Source of the DNA: Legionellaceae bacterium | GTDB taxonomy: Bacteria; Pseudomonadota; Gammaproteobacteria; Legionellales; Legionellaceae | Reading direction: 5' to 3' | NCBI GenBank assembly: GCA_947473535.1 | Contig: CANJFK010000031.1 | Coordinates: 1-7,939 of the forward strand | DNA: 7,939 nucleotides | Shown here: one piece after another, positions 1 through 5,908 of the stretch | Numbering within the stretch: position 1 is the stretch's first letter | Layout: the number at the start of each line of letters is the position of its first letter | Notes under the pieces: model-generated | Database searches by the model: none | Told to the model about the DNA's origin: nothing | What the model saw: the letters and a program-made list of their open reading frames with translations, nothing else | Made by a program: the position numbers and the translations under genes

Positions 1-95
1 ATGCTACAGCGGCAGATGAGGCGGCTGATGCACAAGGTGAACGCGGTTTAATGGCAAGTGATTTGATGCCTTATTTGCGGCGGCTAATGAATTGA
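1..95 (+). CDS. nnrD: NAD(P)H-hydrate dehydratase/epimerase, C-terminal end (partial)
   Basis: The frame that starts at base 3 encodes the last 30 residues of a protein and stops at TGA 93-95. The tail contains GERGLMASDLMPYLRRLMN, which resembles the conserved C-terminal 'G..GL.ASDL.P..R.L' end of NnrD/YjeF proteins. From family knowledge, the NnrD domain is an ADP- or ATP-dependent dehydratase that restores hydrated NADH and NADPH, usually fused to an N-terminal NnrE epimerase domain. Only the tail is visible, so the fusion cannot be confirmed. Its place directly before tsaE is the standard gammaproteobacterial order (yjeF-yjeE-amiB-mutL-miaA). The stop overlaps the next start within TTGA (92-95), so the two genes are translationally coupled. 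Confidence 0.8.
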   Translation, partial: ATAADEAADAQGERGLMASDLMPYLRRLMN

Positions 96-562
96 ACCAA
101 GACGTCAAGCTTGATTTGCCAACAGAGCGTGCTAGTGTACAGTTCGCTGAGGCGTTGGCAAAAAATTTGATATCACCGCTTACCATGACGTTCAGTGGCG
201 AGATAGGTGCCGGCAAGACCACATTGATACGCGCCATGCTGCGTTGCTTGGGCGTTTGTTCAGCGATTAAAAGTCCAACGTTTTCGTTGGTCGAAAGCTA
301 TCAATGCGCTGATGTGCAAGTTCACCATTTCGACTTGTACCGTATTCATGATGAAGCTGAATTGGATTATATTGGTTTTCGAGATTATTTCACAGCGGAT
401 GCTGTTTGTTGCATTGAGTGGCCGGAGCGGCTTACCAGTTATCTTGAGCGGGTGGATGTAACCTTTTCTTTGGCTTTAAACGGAATGGGGCGCGAATTAC
501 ACATGCGTGCTTTTAGTGCAGCGGGAGTTGCAATGTTATCTTGTCTTGCAGGAAAATCATGA
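92..562 (+). CDS. tsaE: tRNA threonylcarbamoyladenosine biosynthesis ATPase TsaE
   Basis: A P-loop ATPase that works with TsaB and TsaD in the cytoplasm to make N6-threonylcarbamoyladenosine (t6A) at position 37 of tRNAs reading ANN codons. The 156 residues match the usual length of about 150. Visible motifs in order: Walker A GEIGAGKTT (36-44), SPTFSLVE (61-68), HFDLYR (79-84), ELDYIGFRDYF (90-100) and IEWPE (108-112), the full TsaE signature set. The start is TTG at 92, overlapping the upstream nnrD stop in a TTGA junction. The nearby ATG at 87 is in the nnrD frame and gives no product. No good Shine-Dalgarno sequence precedes it, so coupling to nnrD probably supports initiation. The 3' end overlaps amiB by 4 nt (ATGA). 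The family assignment is secure. Confidence 0.96.
   Translation: MNQDVKLDLPTERASVQFAEALAKNLISPLTMTFSGEIGAGKTTLIRAMLRCLGVCSAIKSPTFSLVESYQCADVQVHHFDLYRIHDEAELDYIGFRDYFTADAVCCIEWPERLTSYLERVDVTFSLALNGMGRELHMRAFSAAGVAMLSCLAGKS
550..553 (+). promoter_or_regulatory. Ribosome binding site of amiB
   Basis: AGGA lies inside the end of tsaE, 5 nt before ATG 559 and 8 nt before ATG 562. It excludes the more upstream TTG at 541 as the start and supports initiation at the tandem ATGATG. Spacing slightly favours the second ATG, while the ATGA stop/start overlap favours the first. Confidence 0.55.
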
Positions 563-1950
563 TGAATCGCTGGGGTATTATTACATTTTTTCTGTTCATG
601 GGCTTTATTCATCCAGCCATGTCAGCAAGGTTAGAATCAGTTGTTGTGAATGAGCAAGCAGGAAAATCATCTATTCAGTGTGCGTTTACAGGTTCCATTA
701 TACAAAAGGCATTTACGCTCACGCACCCGGAACGCGTGGTTATCGATCTGTCTCAAACCACGACCAGTATGAATGTGCAAAACGTACGCGTTGGTGAAGG
801 CTTGATCATGCATATACGCAGTGGCCGTCCCAATGCAACGACATTACGATTGGTTTTTGATGTGCGGGAACCGGTTACGATCCGGGCGTCAGTATGGCAA
901 CCTGCAAATAAAAATCAACGTGGATTGCGTATCGATTTACAGCAAAAACAAGCGGTGCAGAGCCGAAACTTACCCTCGAAATCAACACAGGTGAATGACG
1001 TTCGTTCACCCGTCATCCATACCAATACAGCCAGAGTTCCCGTGAATGTGCAGCATGCGCCGCGAACGACGTTGAGAGATGTGGTGATCGTGCTGGATCC
1101 GGGGCATGGTGGAAAAGATCCTGGTGCGATAGGTCCGCACCATAGTGCTGAAAAACATGTTGTGTTGGCTATCGCGCAAAAATTAAAGCAATTAATTGAT
1201 AAACAGCCGGGCATGCGTGCTGTGCTGACTCGAAATGGCGATTATTATGTCGGGTTGCGCGAACGCATGAACATTGCTCGAAAATATAATGCTGATATAT
1301 TTGTAGCCATTCATGCGGATGCATTTGTCAATCATAATTCAAATGGTGCGTCTGTATTTGCTTTATCGCAAACAGGTGCAACCAGCGAAGCCGCACGATG
1401 GCTTGCAGAAAAGGAAAACTATTCGGAATTAGGTGGGGTTAATTTATCTGGGTTGGATGATCGAAACGGCGTGATCAGAACCGTTTTGATTGACTTATCA
1501 CAAACAGCGACGATTGGTGCTAGTGTGCATATGGGCGGTCGTGTGCTAAAAGGCTTAGATAAAATAACTAATTTGCACAATAATAAGGTTGAGCAGGCGC
1601 GTTTCATGGTACTAAAATCGCCTGATATTCCGTCAATTTTAATCGAAACAGGGTTTATCTCTAACCCTCGTGAAGAAAGAAATTTAACGAGCCCAGCCTA
1701 TCAATTTCAATTAACCCGCGCCATTTTTGAAGGTGTCAAAGGTTATTTCTGGGATTACCCGCCTCATGGAACACGTGTAGAAGCGTTAGCAAATACGCCA
1801 GTTCATCATCGAGTACGTTTTGGTGAGTCACTGCCATCCATTGCTGCGCGTTATGGTATCAGTTTAAATGCATTGATCGCGGCGAATCATTTGTCTGGTT
1901 CGCGTGTGCGACCAGGTCAAACGTTAACTATTCCTGCGTCATGGGCCTAA
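559..1950 (+). CDS. amiB: N-acetylmuramoyl-L-alanine amidase, AmiB/AmiC type (AMIN + Amidase_3 + LysM)
   Basis: An exported zinc amidase that removes stem peptides from peptidoglycan during septum splitting. Counting from ATG 559 (463 residues), a Sec signal peptide covers about 1-23, ending in HPAMSA before RLESVVV. An AMIN domain (about 24-130) targets the septum or envelope. A variable linker follows. The Amidase_3 domain (about 175-395) has DPGHGG (zinc His183), Glu198, AIHAD (His252) and the catalytic Glu363 in LIETGFISN. The stretch GGVNLSGLDD and the helix after it match the inserted autoinhibitory region that LytM factors such as EnvC or NlpD relieve in this family. A single LysM domain (about 415-462) binds glycan. 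E. coli AmiB and AmiC lack LysM, but many other gammaproteobacterial homologues carry one or two. The start lies in an ATGATG that overlaps the tsaE stop. AmiB or AmiC naming cannot be settled here. Confidence 0.95.
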   Translation: MMNRWGIITFFLFMGFIHPAMSARLESVVVNEQAGKSSIQCAFTGSIIQKAFTLTHPERVVIDLSQTTTSMNVQNVRVGEGLIMHIRSGRPNATTLRLVFDVREPVTIRASVWQPANKNQRGLRIDLQQKQAVQSRNLPSKSTQVNDVRSPVIHTNTARVPVNVQHAPRTTLRDVVIVLDPGHGGKDPGAIGPHHSAEKHVVLAIAQKLKQLIDKQPGMRAVLTRNGDYYVGLRERMNIARKYNADIFVAIHADAFVNHNSNGASVFALSQTGATSEAARWLAEKENYSELGGVNLSGLDDRNGVIRTVLIDLSQTATIGASVHMGGRVLKGLDKITNLHNNKVEQARFMVLKSPDIPSILIETGFISNPREERNLTSPAYQFQLTRAIFEGVKGYFWDYPPHGTRVEALANTPVHHRVRFGESLPSIAARYGISLNALIAANHLSGSRVRPGQTLTIPASWA

Positions 1951-1955
1951 ACGTA

Positions 1956-3656
1956 ATGCCCACAATAAGGATTCACCAACTGTCATCAACTGTTGCGAAT
2001 CAAATTGCAGCAGGTGAAGTGATTGAGCGCCCTGCGTCTGTCGTGAAAGAATTGCTTGAAAATGCACTCGATGCGGGGGCGAACACATTAAGCATTGACA
2101 TTGGTTTTGGCGGTTTAAATCAAGTGAAGATCAGTGACAATGGTTCTGGTATTTGTGCGGATGATCTGAGGCTCGCCATTGCCGCGCATGCGACGAGCAA
2201 GATTAAGCATTTGAATGATTTATATACGATAACAAGCATGGGGTTTCGTGGGGAAGCCTTAGCGAGTATTGCGTCAGTTTCACGATTGTCATTATGTTCC
2301 AGGACGGCATCACAAGATCATGCGATGATGTTGTGTGCTAACGGTGAAACGAGTGTTACCCCATGCGCACGGAACCAAGGCACAACCGTTGATGTTCGCG
2401 ATCTGTTTATTAATGCCCCAGTGCGGAAAAAATTTCTCAAAACAGCCCTTAGTGAATATCAAGCAATTGAAGCTGTGGTAAGGCGTTTTGCACTCAGTGC
2501 ACCCATGATAGCGATAACGTTGAGGCACAATGATAAACAAACGTTGATATTGCCTGCTGCTCACGATGAACAAACTAGGTTGTTGCGTATAAAAAAAATA
2601 CTCGGAAAAACGTTTATTGAACAAGCGGTTCATTTGGATGTCTCTCGTGCAGGCATGCGCTTAGAGGGATGGGTAAGTTGTCAATCGTATCAGCGCAGCC
2701 AGAATGATAAGCAGTGGGTATACATCAACCACCGCATGGTGAAAGATAAACTAATGACACATGCGATTAAACAGGCTTATGAAAGCATACTGTATCCAGG
2801 TCGTCATCCAGCTTGCTTATTGTATTTATCTATTCCCGCCGACGAAGTGGATGTTAATGTTCACCCAACGAAGCACGAAGTTCGCTTCCAGCAACCCCGG
2901 CTTGTGCATGATTTTATTACATCGCAAATTTCGTACGCACTGGGTTTATCCGCATCGACGTTGCACGACGATGATTTTTCTATCACGGAGCCGCGATTAC
3001 CGATGGTGGTTCGTGAGGTGAATAGTGAGTCGACTGTTGAGTCTGGGGAAAACGTTGCGGTTTCAGCAAAACTACCGCCGTTGAGTTCTGTGTCCTATGC
3101 AAAACCAGGCTCGCATATCCCACCGCCGAACCGTCGTCCCTGGCAAGTGTTAAACACGCATTTTGCCGTGATCTTGTTACATAATGAAGCTTATTTGGTC
3201 GATGTTGCACGTATACAACAGCATAGACTTGAGACGTTTTTGTCCGATACACAGTATCCTCTTGCATCACGTCCACTATTAGTCCCCGTGAGTTGTATGA
3301 TCGAGAAGGCAAATTACCAATGGATTGAGCAATGTCAGCCGCTTTTGATTCAGTTGGGGATACAACTTGATTTTGCTAGCGAGACACGCGTTATCGTCCG
3401 GACCATTCCGCTTTGTGTACCTTCATTGGATATTGCGCAGTTGTTGTTGGATTTAAATAATCTACCGATGGACCAATCAGCCTTACTGAAACGATTAGTC
3501 TCGTGTCAATCGTTTGATGCGCACCATTTAACTGCCGAGGAGCAAGGCGAGTTAACACATTATTTGCAACAGCAGCATCCTGAGTCGAGCGTACGTAAAG
3601 CGCTGTGCGTTAATCTAAATCGAGAAACGTGCCGTAGTATTGTGCAATCGTTTTAA
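1956..3656 (+). CDS. mutL: DNA mismatch repair protein MutL
   Basis: A GHKL ATPase that couples MutS mismatch recognition to strand incision and unwinding. The start at 1956 (566 residues) gives MPTIRIHQL, like other MutL N-termini, and lies 5 nt after the amiB stop. ATG 1941, in the same frame, would overlap amiB by 10 nt. ATPase motifs: ANQIAAGEVIERPASVVKEL with Glu32 and Asn36 (E. coli Glu29 and Asn33), DNGSGI with Asp61, ATSKI (79-83) and GFRGEALASI with Arg98. The transducer domain follows, with NVHPTKHEVRF. A proline- and serine-rich linker spans about 335-390, then the C-terminal dimerization domain runs from about 393. That domain reads DVARIQQHRLE at 416, where endonuclease-type MutL has DQHAxxExxxxE, so it appears nuclease-dead like the E. 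coli protein. It is shorter than E. coli MutL (615), mostly in the linker. Confidence 0.97.
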   Translation: MPTIRIHQLSSTVANQIAAGEVIERPASVVKELLENALDAGANTLSIDIGFGGLNQVKISDNGSGICADDLRLAIAAHATSKIKHLNDLYTITSMGFRGEALASIASVSRLSLCSRTASQDHAMMLCANGETSVTPCARNQGTTVDVRDLFINAPVRKKFLKTALSEYQAIEAVVRRFALSAPMIAITLRHNDKQTLILPAAHDEQTRLLRIKKILGKTFIEQAVHLDVSRAGMRLEGWVSCQSYQRSQNDKQWVYINHRMVKDKLMTHAIKQAYESILYPGRHPACLLYLSIPADEVDVNVHPTKHEVRFQQPRLVHDFITSQISYALGLSASTLHDDDFSITEPRLPMVVREVNSESTVESGENVAVSAKLPPLSSVSYAKPGSHIPPPNRRPWQVLNTHFAVILLHNEAYLVDVARIQQHRLETFLSDTQYPLASRPLLVPVSCMIEKANYQWIEQCQPLLIQLGIQLDFASETRVIVRTIPLCVPSLDIAQLLLDLNNLPMDQSALLKRLVSCQSFDAHHLTAEEQGELTHYLQQQHPESSVRKALCVNLNRETCRSIVQSF

Positions 3657-3674
3657 TAAGAGTGATCAATCCTT

Positions 3675-4616
3675 ATGGCTAAACGCATATTTTGTTTAAT
3701 GGGTCCAACGGCGTCTGGTAAAACAGCGTTGGCATGTGCGTTGGTACAACAATTTCCTTGTGAAATTATCAGCGTGGATTCAGCCATGATCTATCGTGGT
3801 ATGGATATTGGTACAGCGAAACCCGATGCGGAGACTTTGGCGCGTGCTCCACATCATTTGGTCGATATTCTGGACCCCCCCGAGAGTTACTCTGCGGCCC
3901 AATTTTGTAGCGATACGACGGCACTGTGCGAATCAATCATTAGACAAGGCAAAATTCCTTTGTTAGTGGGCGGGACAATGATGTATTTTCGGGCGTTGCA
4001 ACACGGCTTGTCTATATTACCTCCAGCAGATGAGCAAACGCGAATGCGGCTGACACAGCAGGCACAAACACATGGTTGGGCTTATATGCACCAATTGCTA
4101 GCCGATGTTGATGTCAAGGCTGCCATGCGGATTCATCCCCATGACACGCAACGAATACAACGTGCGCTGGAAGTCTATCAGCTAACCGGTAAACCAATCT
4201 CTGCTTTTTTGAGTGATAAAGGCACGGAGTCAACGTATGAATTTGTAAATATTTTCTTGTTTCCTGATGACCGGGCCTGGTTACATGAGCGGATTGCCTT
4301 GCGTTTTGAACAAATGTTGGTCGACGGTTTGGTTGAGGAAGTGAGGCGTATTCAAACGCAGTGGAACTTAACATCAGAACACCCCGCCATGCGTTGTGTA
4401 GGGTATCGACAAGTTTTCGATTATTTACAAGGCGAATCTGACGAGGCATCGCTTTGCGCCAAGGGCATTGCTGCTACTCGACAATTGGCTAAACGTCAAT
4501 TAACGTGGCTTCGGCATTGGGCTGATGGGCATCGTTTTGTTGCTGAAAATCCGATGAGTGTTGGTGGGGTTATGGCGCTTATGCAACAATTATTAGATAA
4601 TAAGGAACGTAATTAA
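3675..4616 (+). CDS. miaA: tRNA dimethylallyltransferase MiaA
   Basis: It transfers a dimethylallyl group from dimethylallyl diphosphate to N6 of adenosine 37 in tRNAs reading UNN codons (i6A, the precursor of ms2i6A). The 313 residues match the family. Motifs: P-loop GPTASGKT (10-17), the catalytic region DSAMIYRGMDIGTAKP (35-50), LLVGGTMMYFRAL, the RIHPHDTQRIQRALEVY helix, and the C-terminal RCVGYRQVFDYL and TRQLAKRQLTWLR. All are close to E. coli MiaA. It starts 18 nt after mutL. The only purine-rich candidate ribosome site, AAGAG at 3658-3662, is 12 nt from the ATG, so initiation may be modest or coupled. It belongs to the same + strand operon as tsaE, and the two act on the same tRNA position in different tRNA sets. 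hfq, the usual next gene in enterobacteria, is absent. Confidence 0.97.
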   Translation: MAKRIFCLMGPTASGKTALACALVQQFPCEIISVDSAMIYRGMDIGTAKPDAETLARAPHHLVDILDPPESYSAAQFCSDTTALCESIIRQGKIPLLVGGTMMYFRALQHGLSILPPADEQTRMRLTQQAQTHGWAYMHQLLADVDVKAAMRIHPHDTQRIQRALEVYQLTGKPISAFLSDKGTESTYEFVNIFLFPDDRAWLHERIALRFEQMLVDGLVEEVRRIQTQWNLTSEHPAMRCVGYRQVFDYLQGESDEASLCAKGIAATRQLAKRQLTWLRHWADGHRFVAENPMSVGGVMALMQQLLDNKERN

Positions 4617-4628
4617 TGAGAGAAAACC

Positions 4629-4823
4629 ATGCATGAAACAAAAAATAAGCAAGCGTGCACAGAGAAGAGTTATGTTGTTCACCGACATGAATTACCGTTA
4701 AGTTGCCCAACTGATTCAATGGAGCTATGGAACGCCCATCCTAAAATATACCTACCCATTGAGCAGACCGGCACCGAAGTTTGCCCTTACTGCGGAACTC
4801 GGTTTATTCTGCAAGATGCTTAA
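4629..4823 (+). CDS. Small zinc-finger protein, zf-CHCC family
   Basis: A 64-residue protein with one zinc-binding module: Cys26-x10-His37-x14-Cys52-x2-Cys55, with the typical LSCP, HPKIYLPI and VCPYCGTRF surroundings of the zf-CHCC family. The same domain forms the C-terminal part of the mitochondrial complex I subunit NDUFS6. Bacterial members are single-domain proteins with no well-established role, so none is assigned. It starts 12 nt after miaA, with GAGAG at 4619-4623 as a plausible ribosome site, and overlaps the GT9 gene by 8 nt. Its place in the operon, the overlap and the four intact ligands argue that it is a real gene and not a chance frame. Cys10 is outside the motif. Confidence 0.88.
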   Translation: MHETKNKQACTEKSYVVHRHELPLSCPTDSMELWNAHPKIYLPIEQTGTEVCPYCGTRFILQDA

Positions 4824-5832
4824 ATCAATCTGTATTGTCCGACTATCCGCCCTGGGGGATGTGCTAATGCTCGTCCCGCTAGTGAGAACGTTACAAGCTA
4901 ATTTTCCAGAGACTCGATTAACCTGGGTCATTTCACGTCCCGCTTATGATTTAGTGGAAGGAATGGATGGCGTTGAGTTTGTTGTTATTGATAAACCAAA
5001 GGGCTTGTCTGACTATTGGCGCTTTAAAAAGAAAATGCGCCATCGGCATTTTGATGTGTTATTGGCTACTCAGGCTAGTTTTAGAGCGAACCTGTTGTAC
5101 GCGTGTATTCGTGCATCACGCAAAATTGGTTATGATCCCATACGAGCCAAAGATGGTCATGGTTGGTTTGTGAATGAAACGATTGCACCGGGACATGATC
5201 ATACGTTGGATGGTTTTTTGAAATTCGCAGAGGCTTTAGGCGTTGAAAAAAAACAAATACGTTGGGATTTGCCTATTCAAGAGACTGATTACGCTTGGGC
5301 ACGTGCTCACTTGCCAACGGCCCAAGGTCCTATATTGCTGGTTAATCCAGCGGCAAGTAAGCCGGAACGTAGTTGGTTAATCGATCGTTATATTGCTGTC
5401 ATTAAGCATGTGCAAACCCATCGTCAAGCCAGTGTTGTGCTCGTTGGTGGGCCAGGTGACTACGATAAATGCTTGGGTGCAGCGATTGCGGCAGCGGTTC
5501 CTGTTACCAATTTGATAGGCAAAACGAAACCTAAACAATTGCTCGCTTTAATTAGCCTTGCCGATGTATTACTGTGCCCAGATACAGGGCCATCACATAT
5601 GGCGGCGGCGGTTGCAACGCCCGTAGTTGCCCTTCATGCGGTTACCAGCGCTGACGTATCGGGGCCATACACGTATCGACATTTAAGTGTGGACTATTAT
5701 CCCACGGCAATAAGAACAGTTTTGAAGAAAACGCCTGAATCCAACGTGTGGGGCACGCACGCTCACGGGGACAGCACGATGGAATTAGTGCCCATTGAGG
5801 ATGTGATTGCGCGATTAGATCAATTAATTTGA
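4816..5832 (+). CDS. Glycosyltransferase family 9 protein (LPS heptosyltransferase-like)
   Basis: A predicted cytoplasmic-face GT-B glycosyltransferase of family GT9, which includes the ADP-heptose:LPS heptosyltransferases WaaC, WaaF and WaaQ, so a role in LPS core assembly is likely. From ATG 4816 it has 338 residues. The N-terminal Rossmann strand and loop is ICIVRLSALGDVLMLVP (5-21). The second domain begins near VNPAASKPERSW (176-187), and the nucleotide-sugar site is CPDTGPSHMAAA with Asp256, Gly258, Pro259 and His261. The C-terminus (WGTHAHGDSTMELVPIEDV) resembles a GT9 subgroup often annotated heptosyltransferase I/II. A same-frame ATG at 4759 adds 19 residues inside the zinc-finger gene and is rejected, because the family starts at the first beta-strand. 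The 8-nt overlap suggests coupling. The acceptor sugar cannot be told from sequence. Confidence 0.88.
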   Translation: MLKSICIVRLSALGDVLMLVPLVRTLQANFPETRLTWVISRPAYDLVEGMDGVEFVVIDKPKGLSDYWRFKKKMRHRHFDVLLATQASFRANLLYACIRASRKIGYDPIRAKDGHGWFVNETIAPGHDHTLDGFLKFAEALGVEKKQIRWDLPIQETDYAWARAHLPTAQGPILLVNPAASKPERSWLIDRYIAVIKHVQTHRQASVVLVGGPGDYDKCLGAAIAAAVPVTNLIGKTKPKQLLALISLADVLLCPDTGPSHMAAAVATPVVALHAVTSADVSGPYTYRHLSVDYYPTAIRTVLKKTPESNVWGTHAHGDSTMELVPIEDVIARLDQLI

Positions 5833-5840
5833 GCGATTCT

Positions 5841-5871
5841 ACGTCATCCCTCACTTCGTTCGGGATGACGT
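5841..5871. repeat. Perfect 10-bp inverted repeat, probable dispersed palindromic element
   Basis: ACGTCATCCC (5841-5850) and GGGATGACGT (5862-5871) are perfect reverse complements around the 11-nt loop TCACTTCGTTC. Neither strand has a T-run after the stem, so it is a poor intrinsic terminator. Palindromes built on GTCATCCC...GGGATGAC are, from general experience, recurrent intergenic repeats in several host-associated proteobacteria. Only one copy is visible here, so dispersal is inferred. It sits 8 nt after the GT9 stop, between convergent genes, where such repeats and 3' processing or mRNA-stability hairpins collect. Confidence 0.7.
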
Positions 5872-5883
5872 GCTCGAATAACA

Positions 5884-5908
5884 CGTGGCTCTGGAGCCAC
5901 GACGTTTT
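5884..5908 (+). terminator. Rho-independent terminator for the left operon
   Basis: CGTGGCT (5884-5890), loop CTGG, and AGCCACG (5895-5901) form a perfect 7-bp GC-rich stem with a tetraloop (8 bp if the C-G pair in the loop closes). ACG and then TTTT (5905-5908) follow. It lies 51 nt after the GT9 stop and suits termination of the + strand transcript. The T-run is short and offset by 3 nt, so efficiency may be moderate. On the - strand the same hairpin sits just after the icmX stop but lacks a T-run there, so icmX termination is less certain. Confidence 0.6.

Noticed and set aside
4..237. 77-residue open frame on the - strand
   Set aside because: It lies antisense to nnrD and tsaE, which have clear family motifs, and its product resembles nothing I recognise.
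915..1214. 99-residue cysteine-rich open frame on the - strand inside amiB
   Set aside because: The cysteines come from reading codons of the amidase domain on the opposite strand. No metal-binding pattern or start signal was seen.
2310..2633. 107-residue open frame on the - strand inside mutL
   Set aside because: Antisense to the conserved MutL ATPase and transducer coding region, with no motif or operon context.
2983..3312. 109-residue open frame on the - strand inside mutL
   Set aside because: A shadow of the mutL linker and C-terminal region, with no start signal or recognisable motif.
4759..4815. N-terminal extension of the GT9 protein from an earlier in-frame ATG
   Set aside because: The extra 19 residues overlap the zinc-finger gene and precede the usual GT9 first strand. 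ATG 4816 fits the family and the gene overlap better.
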